The notes under the pieces are model-generated. The model did not search any database and was not told the DNA's origin. It saw only the letters and a list, made by a program, of their open reading frames with translations. DNA of 64,000 bases, taken from [Scytonema hofmanni] UTEX 2349. GTDB taxonomy: Bacteria > Cyanobacteriota > Cyanobacteriia > Cyanobacteriales > Nostocaceae. Shown here in pieces: positions 33,828 to 43,761 of this stretch. Numbering within the stretch: position 1 is the first letter of the stretch; every line of letters begins with the position of its first letter. The position numbers and the translations under genes were made by a program. The DNA lies in assembly GCF_000582685.1 (NCBI RefSeq), contig NZ_KK073765.1:24459-88458 (forward strand), in the 5' to 3' direction.

Positions 33828-34515
33828 CAGGATTAAAACGATAACCCATACTGGGGACAGTTTCGATTAACCCATCACAATTATATTCTGATAATTTGCG
33901 CCGTAAAAGTCGTACCTGAGCCGCTACTACATTACTAACTCGTTCCGCGCTAAAACTGTAAAGATGATTTAATATTTGGTCGCGGGTAACAATTGTATTG
34001 GGACGATTCATCAAATATTCTAGTAAATGAAATTCTTTCTTTGTTAAATGAATTATCTGCTTATCACCATTATGTTGCTGACGCGAAACTGTACAAGTAG
34101 CGTAATCTAAAATCAGATTTCCTACTTGTAGTTGCGGTGTTTTAAAATTAGGATAACGTCGCTGTAAAGCACGCAATCTTGCTAACAATTCCCCCATTCC
34201 AAACGGCTTTACTAAATAATCGTCAGCCCCAGCATCCAGCCCAGCAACTTTATCTTCCATACTATCTCTTGCTGTCAGCATCAGCACTGGTAATGAATTG
34301 TTGCGAACCCGCAGACGCTTACACAAGTCTAAACCCGATAATCCTGGTAGCAACCAATCAAAAATTCCTAACGTGTATTGCGTCCAATTAGTTTCTAGAT
34401 AACTCCATGCTTCATCACCATCTTGAACCCAGTCAACAATATATTTTTCTTGATGCAATTTACGCTTAATTGATGCACCCAAATCTGATTCGTCTTCAAC
34501 TAGTAAAACTTTCAT
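33814..34515 (-). CDS. OmpR-family response regulator (CopR-like), likely motif A binder
   Basis: 233 residues from ATG 34515 (MKVLLVEDESDLGASIKRKL); the longer frame to 34581 would overlap the DUF2808 gene. Receiver with EDE triad start, IFDWLLPGLSGLDL (phospho-Asp about 52) and LVKPFG; winged helix with LTKKEFHLLEYLMNRP and GYRFNPDDAD. It lies second in the operon DUF2808-regulator-kinase, whose promoter is motif A. From memory, CopR of Synechocystis binds TTCAT direct repeats and controls a copper RND pump and a DUF305 protein, the same gene types found here. Confidence 0.86.
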   Translation of the reverse strand: MKVLLVEDESDLGASIKRKLHQEKYIVDWVQDGDEAWSYLETNWTQYTLGIFDWLLPGLSGLDLCKRLRVRNNSLPVLMLTARDSMEDKVAGLDAGADDYLVKPFGMGELLARLRALQRRYPNFKTPQLQVGNLILDYATCTVSRQQHNGDKQIIHLTKKEFHLLEYLMNRPNTIVTRDQILNHLYSFSAERVSNVVAAQVRLLRRKLSEYNCDGLIETVPSMGYRFNPDDAD

Positions 34516-34537
34516 AGTAAGCGGATACAGTAATTTA

Positions 34538-35023
34538 TCAATTAACGCGCAGTCGAACCACACCAATTGGTAATTCGGCATTTATTCCAACTAAAATTGC
34601 AGAAATCTTGTATAGTTTCTCTCCAGAAGTAACTCTAGTTTTTTTGACATTATTCATCTCAATGGTAAGCATAGTTCCAGGAGCCACTGGTTCGGCAAAT
34701 AATAATGTAACTTTTTTGTCATTAATAGTAATTTTTGGCTCAATCTTTTTACCCGATTGGTCAGACACATCAATATTATTCCTGACAACTATATTCTCTG
34801 GAGCTTCGATGTTTAGTTGAGAAACAGCCTTACTTTGTCGGGGAATTTCTAACTTTAATGTATGTCTAAGAATTCGCCAGTGTTTTATACCTTGGGGAAA
34901 TTCTGATAAGCTAATAATGTGAGGAAAATTACCAGATTCTCTTGTAGAATTGGCATAAGTACCTGGCATAGAAACTGTTACAGTCAAGGTGAAAGCTGCT
35001 GCACAAATTAAAGTTTTCTTCAT
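34538..35023 (-). CDS. DUF2808 periplasmic protein, copy 2, first gene of the two-component operon
   Basis: 161 residues; signal peptide MKKTLICAAAFTLTVTVSMP, body with LRHTLKLEIPRQSKAVSQLN, PENIVVRNNIDVSD and VGINAELPIGVVRLRVN. 22 bp upstream of the regulator. In Synechocystis the equivalent position of a copMRS operon holds a DUF305 protein; here DUF2808 takes it, so a sensing or buffering role beside the kinase is conceivable but unproven. Confidence 0.8.
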   Translation of the reverse strand: MKKTLICAAAFTLTVTVSMPGTYANSTRESGNFPHIISLSEFPQGIKHWRILRHTLKLEIPRQSKAVSQLNIEAPENIVVRNNIDVSDQSGKKIEPKITINDKKVTLLFAEPVAPGTMLTIEMNNVKKTRVTSGEKLYKISAILVGINAELPIGVVRLRVN

Positions 35024-35093
35024 TACTACACTCCTCTAGCTATTTAAATGAATCAACCATCAATATCTTCTTGGCTGAATAATACATTTATTT

Positions 35094-35131
35094 AATAGTT
35101 TGGCAGAGCGAGATGAAATTAGGATGAAATT
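35094..35131 (-). promoter_or_regulatory. Motif A promoter of the DUF2808-regulator-kinase operon
   Basis: Minus strand: TTTCAT-N5-TTTCAT (box 35113-35131), 7 nt, TGC, CAAACT; gene start 90 bp from the box. Confidence 0.7.
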
Positions 35132-35317
35132 TGATAGTATCCCCGAAAAATTATCAGAAGTAAAAATTTTTAATTTATCTTGTTTTAAATAATTCTCAAT
35201 TATTTCGATAATAACTTATTGTTACTTAACATTATTAAAAGCTATTAAGAAGTTAAAGCATCAGCTTCTTGATAGTAGTTATTATTTAGGCTGATAGTAA
35301 AACTACTTTTTTCTGCT

Positions 35318-36232
35318 CTAAACAACACCTTCATTTGCTAGAACACAAGGATAATTGGGGTTCCCAAACTCTATTTGAATTGTGGGATGTTCAATACTAA
35401 AATGGTCGTGAAGCTCTTTATTCACTTCTACTAAAAAAGCATCGCCTGGATGTCCATCTGGCATTATTAAGTGAACGGTGAGTGCTGTTTCTGTGGTACT
35501 CATCCCCCAGATATGTAAGTCGTGGACACCAGTTACACCAGGAAGTTCTGTTAGGTACGTGCGGACTGCCAAGGGTTCAATTCCTGCTGGTACGGCATCT
35601 GTAACCAGGTTGACAGACTCTTGCAACAATTTCCAAGTCCCCACAACAATCACGACAACAATAATTAAGCTAACAACAGGGTCAAACCACAACCAACCAG
35701 TTGTAACAATGGCAATTCCAGCCAGGACTGCACCCAAAGATACCACCGCATCAGCAACTAAATGTAGAAATGCTCCCCTAATATTTAAGTCGTTTTCCCG
35801 TCCAGACATAAACATCAAAGCGCTTACTGTGTTAATAACAATACCGATGGCAGCAACGCCGATGATTGTACCACCCGATACTGAGCTAGGTTCGAGAAAA
35901 CGGCGGATAGCTTCCCAGGCGATCGCACCCGAAGCAACGAGTAGTAGAATAGCGTTTAACAGCGCAGCCAAAATTGAGGAACGACGCAAACCATAGGTAC
36001 GACGAGGTGTTGGAAGACGACGTGCGAGAATACTGGCTCCCCAAGCGAGTAGCAAACCTAGAACATCGCTCAGATTATGACCTGCATCGGCGAGTAGGGC
36101 AAGGGAATTGGCAAAAATGCCGTAAATTGCCTCAATGATAACAAAGCCAGTATTGAGAGCTATGCTAATTATGAATGCGCGGTTGTAACTGGTTGGTTCG
36201 TGGCTATGTCCGTGGTTGTGACTGTGTGCCAT
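35318..36232 (-). CDS. Cation diffusion facilitator (CzcD/ZitB-type)
   Basis: 304 residues. His-rich N-terminus (MAHSHNHGHSHEPTSYNRAF), six spans, metal sites LLADAGHNLSDVLG (span 2) and FLHLVADAVVSLGAV (span 5, HxxxD), and a cytoplasmic C-terminal domain with VHDLHIWGMSTTETALTVHL. Members carry Zn, Cd, Co or similar divalent ions out of the cytoplasm; the HxxxD pair in both helices favours zinc. Last gene of the RND1-lipoprotein-CDF operon. Confidence 0.88.
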   Translation of the reverse strand: MAHSHNHGHSHEPTSYNRAFIISIALNTGFVIIEAIYGIFANSLALLADAGHNLSDVLGLLLAWGASILARRLPTPRRTYGLRRSSILAALLNAILLLVASGAIAWEAIRRFLEPSSVSGGTIIGVAAIGIVINTVSALMFMSGRENDLNIRGAFLHLVADAVVSLGAVLAGIAIVTTGWLWFDPVVSLIIVVVIVVGTWKLLQESVNLVTDAVPAGIEPLAVRTYLTELPGVTGVHDLHIWGMSTTETALTVHLIMPDGHPGDAFLVEVNKELHDHFSIEHPTIQIEFGNPNYPCVLANEGVV

Positions 36233-36258
36233 AAAGTAGATACTGGTTAAATTGGATA

Positions 36259-36281
36259 AGGTGCGCTACATTAACGCACCT
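36259..36281. repeat. Hairpin in the lipoprotein-CDF gap
   Basis: AGGTGCG, 9-nt loop, CGCACCT. This GGTGCGT-type palindrome is a dispersed cyanobacterial repeat; no U-run follows, so I do not call it a terminator. Confidence 0.5.
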
Positions 36282-36305
36282 GACAAAAATGGTAAATCTT
36301 GATGG

Positions 36306-36827
36306 TTATCGTTTAAAGTTAAAACGACCGTTGAATTTTTCACCTTTAATATCAGTTTGAAGGACAACTTTATAATCTCCCGTTGCAGTTGCAGGTAGCT
36401 TTGCTGTGTATTGCTTCTCCTCAGTATTATAAGGAACTTGTAGAGTTTTGTTACTGCCATCTGGTAGCTGAACTTGAGCCGTGAGTTTGGCATCAGTAAT
36501 TGCTTTGTCCTGCTCACCGTGTACGGTTATATCTAAATGCGTAGAATCTTTCACTATCTCAGGTTTGAACTCTAAATGGTATTTTCCTGACTGCACAACT
36601 TGACCACTATGACCATCTTTACTATCTTTGGAATGTTCTTTGTGACCATCTCCTTCTGTATGTTTTTCCCCATATGAAGCAGCAGTTTCAGTTTTAGCTG
36701 CTGTTTCTGTAGTTGAACTTGCTGTAGTACTTTGAGAATTAGCGGCTTGATTACCACCGCTACAAGCACCTAAGAAAAGTAAGCTGGCACTACCTAAAGC
36801 AATTAAGCTGGTTTTGAGAACTTTCAT
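36306..36827 (-). CDS. Periplasmic lipoprotein with YtkA-like domain
   Basis: 173 residues. Lipobox LFLGACSGG (Cys22), a Thr/Ala linker, a His/Asp/Lys-rich segment (EKHTEGDGHKEHSKDSKDGH, a possible metal ligand patch), then a beta-sandwich of about 95 residues (KYHLEFKPEIVKDSTHLDIT through GRFNFKR) of YtkA/FixH type. Located directly after the RND pump gene (35 bp), it may act as a periplasmic metal-handling partner. Its last 36 bp recur exactly at 51474-51509. Confidence 0.72.
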   Translation of the reverse strand: MKVLKTSLIALGSASLLFLGACSGGNQAANSQSTTASSTTETAAKTETAASYGEKHTEGDGHKEHSKDSKDGHSGQVVQSGKYHLEFKPEIVKDSTHLDITVHGEQDKAITDAKLTAQVQLPDGSNKTLQVPYNTEEKQYTAKLPATATGDYKVVLQTDIKGEKFNGRFNFKR

Positions 36828-36862
36828 TGATTTACACTCCTCGATATTTGGTAAATAAACAA

Positions 36863-39800
36863 CTAAAAGCTGGCTGATGCGGCAATTTCAGTATTAATAG
36901 TTGGTTGAATTTTTTTCGGAACTAAAAACTTCCCAAACTGAATATACAAAGCAGGAAGCACCAGCAACGTTAAAGCGGTAGATGTAAACAATCCACCCAA
37001 AACGACAATCGCAAGTGGTTGTAGTATTTCTTTTCCAGCTCCGCTGCCAATTACCAAAGGCACCATACCCAACGCAGAAGCCAAAGCTGTCATCAAAATC
37101 GCAACCAATCTTTCCATCGAACCTTCAATTAAAACTTCCCGTAAAGGTTGCCCGGATGCTAACCGAGCATTATAGTTTTCAACTAATAATAATCCGTTTC
37201 TGGCTGCAACTCCAAATAAAGTAATAAATCCGACCATTGATGCAACCGAAATAATTCCACCAGTTAAAGCGATAGAAATAACGCCACCAATTAATGCTAG
37301 AGGCAAGTTGATTAAAATCATAATGGTAGCAGGAACAGATTTGACGGCGAAGTAAAGGATAACTGCGATGGCTATAAATGCTAAAATCCCAGAAAATAAT
37401 AAAGTCTTTGTGGCTCCTTCTTGTGCTTCAAATTGACCACCAAACTCAATAAAATATCCAGGAGGTAACTGCACCTGCTGCTTTACTTTTTCCCTAATCT
37501 CTTTAATCACAGAACCTAAATCTCGTCCAGCGACGTTGCTCGATACAACAATATATCTAGAGACATTTTCGCGGTTAATCGTGTTGGGACCACTACCATA
37601 ATCAATTTTGGCAACTTGAGCTAAAGGAATTTTCTGTCCGTTGGGAGTATCAACCAGCAAATTACTGATAATTTCGATATTATTGCGATATTTTTCTTGC
37701 AACCAAACTACCATATCAAAAGTTTGTTGCTGCTCTAATACTTGAGAAACAACTCGTCCATTGAGAGCAGTTTCTACCTCTTCCGACAATTCACCAATTG
37801 TCAAACCATAACGTGCTGCGGCATTGCGGTCAAATTGAATTTGCACCTGTTTCATCGGTACTTGTGGTTCGAGTTGCAAATCAACTAAACCTTGAATTTG
37901 ACCCATTGCTGACTGTACTTGGCTGCCAAGGGTACGCAGTTGTTCCAAGTCGGGACCGAAGATTTTGACTGCGATCGCACTCCTCACCCCTGATAGCACT
38001 TCATCCATCCGGTGTGAAATAAAACCACCAATATTCGGTACAACTCCGGGAATTCTCTCAAATTCTTTGCGGATTGTTTCGATGGTTTTTTCCCTATCTT
38101 TTGCTCCCTCTTCGCTAAGTTGCACGTCCAATTCGGCAGAGTTGACACCAGCGACCTCCGTATCTCCTTGAGCTCGTCCAGAGCGCAATTGAGCCGTTTC
38201 AACTCCAGGATTGTTCTTTAAGGCTTCTTCAATTACCAAGCCAACTTGATTTGTCGCTGACAGCGACTCCCCAGGCATGAGAACTGCGGCAATTACTAGT
38301 GCTCGGTCTTGAAATTCTGGTAAAAATACTTGCCCTAATCCCGTCATGATTACTAATGCCGCAACAAACCCAGCTAATGCGGCTGTTAAAATAATTTTGG
38401 GACGACGTAATGAGAATTTCAAAGCTGGACGGTAAAGTTTATGGGTTTGTTTCTCTAACCAAGTTTCCGTACTAGGTAATTTTGTATTTACTAATAGCAA
38501 CGCACACATGGCTGGGGTTAATGTCAGCGCAACCAAAGTGGAAGCAGCAATTGATAGTAAATATGCTAGCCCCATCGGCGCAAAAATTTTCCCTTCTACC
38601 CCAGAAAGGGCGAAAATTGGTGCAAAGACAACGGCAATAATAATAGTGGCGAAAAGTACGCTTACCCGCACTTCTACCGAACCGTTAAAGACAACTTGCA
38701 ACGGTGGGACGGGGTTTCCTGCAAGTTGATTTTCTCGCAAACGACGGTAGACGTTTTCCATATCCACAATTGCATCATCCACCACCGAACCAATAGCTAC
38801 CACCAATCCCCCTAAAGTCATGGTGTTAATACCTTGTCCCGTCCAGTTGAGAATCATCATTCCTAGCAACAAAGATACCGGAAGGGCGCTTAAACTAATA
38901 ATTACCGTCCGCCAATTCATCAAAAATAAAATCAGGATGATGCAGACGATAATAGTACCATCACGCAAAGCTTCTTCAACATTCTTAATGGAGGCTTCGA
39001 TAAAATCTTCTTGGCGAAAAGTAGTCGTAATTTTGACGTCTTTGGGTAGACCAGCTTTAATCTCCTCGATAGCGGCTTCAACTGCCCTTGTTACCTTGGG
39101 TGTATCCGCAGTTGGTTGTTTATTTACTGTTACAATAACTGCTTTCTTACCCCCAAAACTACCGTCACCGCGTTTGAGTGCTGCACCAATTTGTACATCT
39201 GCAACTTGTTCTAATAAAACAGGTGCGCCATTTTTAGCTTTAATTACTGATTTTTTTAATTGTTCAATAGATTCAATCCTTCCCACCCCACGCACCAACG
39301 TTTCTTGGTCGGGAGTTATCAAAAATCCTCCCGGTGCATTAGCATTAGCAGCTTGTGCAGCTTTGGTGACATCTGCTAAGGTGACATTAAATGCTTTGAG
39401 TTGATTTGGGTTAACCAGCACTTGGTACTGACGCTCATCCCCACCAAAGACAACAATATTGCTAACACCAGGGACAGCCAAAAGACGGTTTTTGACTTGC
39501 CAGTTGACGATACGCCACACTTCCATGATGGGTGTAGTATCGGAAGTGAAAGCATATTTAACAGTCCATCCCAGAGGAGAACTGACAGGCAGAATTTCTG
39601 GCTCTTTGACACCCTGCGGAATTTGGCTGCGTGCTTGCTGCAACCGTTCGGTGATCAATTGACGAGCGCGATAAATATCCGTATCCCCACTGAAAGTTGC
39701 CCGCACAGCCGAAAGACCAACAGCTGAGGAGGAACGTAATGTTTCAATTCCAGGGGTTCCGTTAATTGCACTTTCGATCGGACGAGTAACCAGGGACTCA

Positions 39801-39982
39801 ACTTCGTCCGGTGCAAGTCCTTCTGCTTCGGTCATAATTTCAACTTGCGGTGGGGCAAAGTTGGGAAATACGTCTAGTGGCATTTCGGTAAGGACGCGAA
39901 AGCCCCACAGGCTGATAATTATAGAAGCAATAACGACTAACCAACGTTGAGCAATAGACCATTTAACTATAGAATCAAGCAT
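36863..39982 (-). CDS. HME-family RND metal efflux pump (CzcA/CusA type), copy 1
   Basis: 1039 residues and twelve spans. N-terminal span RWLVVIASIIISLWGFRVL, periplasmic loops (PGVSNIVVFGGDERQYQVLV), span 4 motif VAIGSVVDDAIVDMENVYRR, and second half GVISIALTGGIISVASMVGF. The HME class exports heavy metal ions across both membranes using protons with an adaptor and TolC. The charged span-4 motif is of the DDAIV..EN type, so metal specificity is not certain; the regulator suggests copper. Promoter motif A at 40050-40087. First gene of an operon with the lipoprotein and CDF genes. Confidence 0.88.
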   Translation of the reverse strand: MLDSIVKWSIAQRWLVVIASIIISLWGFRVLTEMPLDVFPNFAPPQVEIMTEAEGLAPDEVESLVTRPIESAINGTPGIETLRSSSAVGLSAVRATFSGDTDIYRARQLITERLQQARSQIPQGVKEPEILPVSSPLGWTVKYAFTSDTTPIMEVWRIVNWQVKNRLLAVPGVSNIVVFGGDERQYQVLVNPNQLKAFNVTLADVTKAAQAANANAPGGFLITPDQETLVRGVGRIESIEQLKKSVIKAKNGAPVLLEQVADVQIGAALKRGDGSFGGKKAVIVTVNKQPTADTPKVTRAVEAAIEEIKAGLPKDVKITTTFRQEDFIEASIKNVEEALRDGTIIVCIILILFLMNWRTVIISLSALPVSLLLGMMILNWTGQGINTMTLGGLVVAIGSVVDDAIVDMENVYRRLRENQLAGNPVPPLQVVFNGSVEVRVSVLFATIIIAVVFAPIFALSGVEGKIFAPMGLAYLLSIAASTLVALTLTPAMCALLLVNTKLPSTETWLEKQTHKLYRPALKFSLRRPKIILTAALAGFVAALVIMTGLGQVFLPEFQDRALVIAAVLMPGESLSATNQVGLVIEEALKNNPGVETAQLRSGRAQGDTEVAGVNSAELDVQLSEEGAKDREKTIETIRKEFERIPGVVPNIGGFISHRMDEVLSGVRSAIAVKIFGPDLEQLRTLGSQVQSAMGQIQGLVDLQLEPQVPMKQVQIQFDRNAAARYGLTIGELSEEVETALNGRVVSQVLEQQQTFDMVVWLQEKYRNNIEIISNLLVDTPNGQKIPLAQVAKIDYGSGPNTINRENVSRYIVVSSNVAGRDLGSVIKEIREKVKQQVQLPPGYFIEFGGQFEAQEGATKTLLFSGILAFIAIAVILYFAVKSVPATIMILINLPLALIGGVISIALTGGIISVASMVGFITLFGVAARNGLLLVENYNARLASGQPLREVLIEGSMERLVAILMTALASALGMVPLVIGSGAGKEILQPLAIVVLGGLFTSTALTLLVLPALYIQFGKFLVPKKIQPTINTEIAASASF

Positions 39983-40049
39983 TTTTAAAAGAATTTAGGG
40001 ATATTCGCACTGTTAGTCCAGTTAGTCAATTTAAATATTGGATACTTTA

Positions 40050-40087
40050 TCTACTCTCTCAGATGAAGATGAAATTGGGATGAAATT
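40050..40087 (-). promoter_or_regulatory. Motif A promoter of RND pump 1
   Basis: Minus strand: TTTCAT-N5-TTTCAT (box 40069-40087), 7 nt, TGA, GAGAGT. Confidence 0.68.
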
Positions 40088-40100
40088 TCTGGCAGGTATT

Positions 40101-40180
40101 GTAGGGTGCGTGCTTAACGAAGTTCGTAACGCACCAAATCCTTAAGAAGTCGTGCATTACGCTCCTAACACACACCCTAC
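40101..40180. repeat. Dispersed palindromic repeat
   Basis: GTAGGGTGCGTG at 40101-40112 and CACACACCCTAC at 40169-40180 bracket an imperfect 80-bp palindrome between the two pump genes. This sequence type is common in Nostocales intergenic DNA. Confidence 0.65.
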
Positions 40181-40225
40181 GTGTATTTAAGTACTGGTGA
40201 CAAAGGGCAATAATGATTATTTTAA

Positions 40226-43200
40226 CTACATATGCATCAAAAATTGCCCCTCTTTAGCTTCCTCCACTTTCTTAGGAAATAAAAATTTACCAAACTTCGC
40301 ATACAATGCAGGTAAAACCACTAAAGTTATCGCAGTAGAAGTAAACAAACCACCAAATACAACCACAGATAACGGTTGCAAAAGTTCTTGTCCTGGTCCA
40401 CCTTGAATGACCATCGGTGCTAAACCTAATGCGGAAGTTAAAGCTGTCATCAAAATCGCATTTAATCGTTCCATTGACCCTTTGACAATAACTTCCTTTA
40501 AGGGCATTCCTTCGGCATACTTACTGTTATAATTGTCTACCAATAACAAACCGTTGCGAGTTGCCACCCCAAACAAGGAAACAAACCCAACTAAAGACGC
40601 AACCGATATTACCCCACCAGTTAAAGCAACAGCGATTACACCTCCTACCAACGCAATTGGTAAGTTAATCATAATCATCGCGGTAGAAGGGATAGATTTA
40701 ACTGAAAGGTACATTAATACTGTAATCGCAATGAATGCGATCGCGCTAAAAACGAGAATATTTTGGGTTGCACGTTCTTCCGCTTCAAACTGACCTGCAT
40801 ACTGAATAAAATAACCCGCAGGTACTTGGATATTACTTTTAACTTTGCTTTCAATATCAGTAACAATCGAGCGTAAATCTCGACCTTTAGCATTTGCAGA
40901 AACCACAATTAAGCGGGAAACATTTTCACGGTTGATTGTATTGGGTCCCGTTCCATCGACAATACTAGCAACGTTACCTAAAGGTACTTTCTGTCCATTG
41001 GGAGTATCAATCAACAAATTACGGATGGTTTCTAAATTTTGCCGTGCTTCGGGTTTTAACCATACAATCAAATCAAAAGACTGTTGATTTTCTAAAACTT
41101 GAGAAACAACTTTACCATTAAGCGCAGTTTCAATTGTATTTGCCAAATCCCCCACCGTATGACCGTAACGACTAGCTGCATCACGGTCAAATTTAATTTG
41201 AATTTGCGGGACTGGAAGTTGTGGTTCGAGTTGTAAGTCAATGACACCATTAACTGTTGCCATTTGTTGCTCGACTTGCTGTCCAATTTTCCTTAACTCT
41301 GCTAAGTCGGAACCGAAAATTTTCACAGCTATGGAACTACGAACCCCGGATAAAACTTCGTCCATTCGGTGTGAAAGAAATCCACCAATATTAGCTGCTG
41401 CACCCGGTATTTTTTCAAATGCTGCTCGGATTACTCCTAGAGTTTTTTCGCGGTTTCGCATTCCCTCATCGGTTAATTCAATGTCAAGGTGAGCAACGTT
41501 TACACCTGCGGCTTCGGAATCACCTGAAGCACGTCCGGAACGAGTTTGAATAAATTTAAATCTCCGGTCATTTTTTAATGCTTCTTCGATTACATGACCT
41601 GCTTTGGTACTACTTTCTAGAGAAACAGTTGGGTAAGATATCAAAGTATTAACCATCGTTTGCTCTTGAAACTCTGGTAAAAATGCTCTACCGAAAGAAG
41701 GAATAATCACAATTGATGCGACTGTTAAAACTGTTGCGATACCCATAATCAAGAAGGAGTTTCGCATGGAAAAGTTTAAACAAGAGCTGTAAATTCCCTT
41801 ACAAAATCTAGCTAACCAAGGTTCTCGCTTTGTTACCTTTGTATTGGGTAATAAAATTGCACATAAAGCTGGAGAAACCAATAAAGATTCTAAACTAGAA
41901 ATGACAACTACCACTAAATAAGAAATACCCATTGGGGTAAAAATTCGACCTTCGATACCCGGTAGGGTAAAAATTGGCGAGAAAACAATAATACCGATAA
42001 TTGTTGCACCAACCAACGAATCGCGTACTTCTTGAGAACCTTCAAAAATAATTTCTAACGGTGATAATGGGTCGTCCGAAGTTTTATTTTCCCGCAGTCG
42101 GCGATAAGTATTTTCACCGTATACAATTGCATCATCAATAGCAGTCCCAATTGCAACTGCTAAACCACCCAAGGTCATTGTATTCAGTCCAATTCCCAAC
42201 CATGAAAGTGCTAGCATCCCAAACAGTAATGTTAAGAAAAAGTCTAACAAACATACTGCTAGAATACGCCAATTCATTAAAAAAGGAATCAGAATAATTG
42301 CGGCAATAATACTACCTTGAATCAAAGAGGAACGAACGTTGTCAACCGAAGACTCAATATAACTGTCTTGGCGAAATGTAGTAGTAACTTTAATATTTTT
42401 TGGCAATCCAGCTTTGATTTCTGCCATTGCTTTTTCTACCGCACGGGTGACAGTCGGAGTATCAACTATTGGCTGCTTATTCACCATGACAATAATTGCG
42501 GGTTTGCCGTTGAAACTGCCATCACCCCGTTTTAGTGCTGCCCCAATTTGGACATCGGCTACATCTTGCAATCTAACGGGAACGCCATTACGTGCAATAA
42601 TACTTGATTTCTTTAAGTCTTCAATTGATTCGATTCTACCGATACCCCGAATCAACTGTTCTGTATCTGGCGTAATCAAAAATCCGCCAGGAGCGTTGAC
42701 ATTTGCTTTTTGAGTTGCTTGCGTAACTTGGTCTAGAGTAATATTAAAAGCTGCTAACTTTACGGGGTCAACTAGTACTTGAAATTGACGTTCGTCACCA
42801 CCAAAACTTAAAATTTGGCTGACTCCGGGAACAGCTAAAAGACGATTTGTCACTTGCCAATCGACGATTCGACGAGCTTCCATTAGGGAGTTAGGAGTTG
42901 GGGATGTAGCTTGTTCCTCCGGGGTAGAATTGGAGGAGTTTTTTTCATCTTCGACGGTAAAAGCGTACTGGACGACTAAACCAACGGGGGAAGTGGTGGG
43001 GGATATTTGTGGTGTTTCAACTCCTGGAGGTAGCTTGCTAACCGCTTGTTGTAGTCGTTCGGTAACTAGCTGACGCGCTTGATAAATGTCAGTTGACGAA
43101 TTAAATATCACCCTCACCGCAGAGATCCCAGCCGCACTCGACGAACGGACTGCGGTTACTCCCGGTGTGCCGTTAATTGCACTCTCTATTGGTAAAGTTA

Positions 43201-43393
43201 CTAGCGATTCGACTTCCTCAGGCGCGAGTCCAGGGGCTTCGGCTTGGATTTCCACTTGCGGGGGTGCAAAGGCTGGCAGTACATCCAACGGCATCTGAGG
43301 AATGACGTAGAATGTCCAAAACGACACAATAATTGTAGCTAATACGACGAGCCAGCGTCGGTTAATTACCCACTTAACAATGTTTCCAAGCAT
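40226..43393 (-). CDS. HME-family RND metal efflux pump, copy 2
   Basis: 1055 residues, about 60% identical by eye to copy 1 (PGVSQILSFGGDERQFQVLV, VAIGTAIDDAIVYGENTYRR). It differs by an insertion at about 150-168 (EEQATSPTPNSL) in the first periplasmic loop and by YGEN in place of DMEN in span 4. Own motif A promoter 67 bp upstream. Two pumps in tandem under one regulator might handle different ions or work as duplicates. Confidence 0.88.
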   Translation of the reverse strand: MLGNIVKWVINRRWLVVLATIIVSFWTFYVIPQMPLDVLPAFAPPQVEIQAEAPGLAPEEVESLVTLPIESAINGTPGVTAVRSSSAAGISAVRVIFNSSTDIYQARQLVTERLQQAVSKLPPGVETPQISPTTSPVGLVVQYAFTVEDEKNSSNSTPEEQATSPTPNSLMEARRIVDWQVTNRLLAVPGVSQILSFGGDERQFQVLVDPVKLAAFNITLDQVTQATQKANVNAPGGFLITPDTEQLIRGIGRIESIEDLKKSSIIARNGVPVRLQDVADVQIGAALKRGDGSFNGKPAIIVMVNKQPIVDTPTVTRAVEKAMAEIKAGLPKNIKVTTTFRQDSYIESSVDNVRSSLIQGSIIAAIILIPFLMNWRILAVCLLDFFLTLLFGMLALSWLGIGLNTMTLGGLAVAIGTAIDDAIVYGENTYRRLRENKTSDDPLSPLEIIFEGSQEVRDSLVGATIIGIIVFSPIFTLPGIEGRIFTPMGISYLVVVVISSLESLLVSPALCAILLPNTKVTKREPWLARFCKGIYSSCLNFSMRNSFLIMGIATVLTVASIVIIPSFGRAFLPEFQEQTMVNTLISYPTVSLESSTKAGHVIEEALKNDRRFKFIQTRSGRASGDSEAAGVNVAHLDIELTDEGMRNREKTLGVIRAAFEKIPGAAANIGGFLSHRMDEVLSGVRSSIAVKIFGSDLAELRKIGQQVEQQMATVNGVIDLQLEPQLPVPQIQIKFDRDAASRYGHTVGDLANTIETALNGKVVSQVLENQQSFDLIVWLKPEARQNLETIRNLLIDTPNGQKVPLGNVASIVDGTGPNTINRENVSRLIVVSANAKGRDLRSIVTDIESKVKSNIQVPAGYFIQYAGQFEAEERATQNILVFSAIAFIAITVLMYLSVKSIPSTAMIMINLPIALVGGVIAVALTGGVISVASLVGFVSLFGVATRNGLLLVDNYNSKYAEGMPLKEVIVKGSMERLNAILMTALTSALGLAPMVIQGGPGQELLQPLSVVVFGGLFTSTAITLVVLPALYAKFGKFLFPKKVEEAKEGQFLMHM

Positions 43394-43440
43394 TTTTAGA
43401 TTTTAGTGATTTGCTTTCTGTACTTGGCGCGTAGTTACTT

Positions 43441-43478
43441 TCTAGTTTTTCATGCTCGGATGAAATTGGGATGAAATA
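43441..43478 (-). promoter_or_regulatory. Motif A promoter of RND pump 2
   Basis: Minus strand: TTTCAT-N5-TTTCAT (box 43460-43478), 7 nt, TGA, AAAACT. Confidence 0.7.
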
Positions 43479-43529
43479 TTTGATGGGACTGTGTTGGGAA
43501 ATCTAGTAAAATTGAATAGATATGATAGA

Positions 43530-43710
43530 TATAAAACTGGAAATTTATGCGTTACCCACAATCCTTGTAGAGACGCGAAATTTCGCGTCTCTACATTCTT
43601 TTTCGGAGATGTCTAATAAATATAAAACTGGAAATTTATGTGTTACTCACAATCCTTGTAGAGACACGATATTACCCTGCGGGAACCCTTTAGGAGGAAA
43701 GCGTCTCTAC
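43530..43710. repeat. Tandem pair of dispersed repeats with a perfect palindrome
   Basis: A roughly 45-bp unit (TATAAAACTGGAAATTTATG and on to GTAGAGAC) occurs at 43530-43574 and 43621-43665, period 91. The first copy runs into a 28-bp perfect palindrome, GTAGAGACGCGAAA and its complement (43567-43594). Between the copies (43599-43616) lies the solo IS end TTTTTCGGAGATGTCTA also seen at 31058-31075. No gene in 43479-43761. Confidence 0.75.
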
Positions 43711-43761
43711 ATCGTTTTCACAGAGGTCTAATGTTAAGCCGAGCTTTTATAACCTTTACTG

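Noticed and set aside
38820..39404. 194-residue plus-strand ORF inside RND pump 1
   Set aside because: Antisense shadow of the pump gene; codon pattern follows the minus-strand frame.
43567..43594. Perfect 28-bp palindrome as a terminator
   Set aside because: No T run follows on either strand and the sequence belongs to a dispersed repeat pair.
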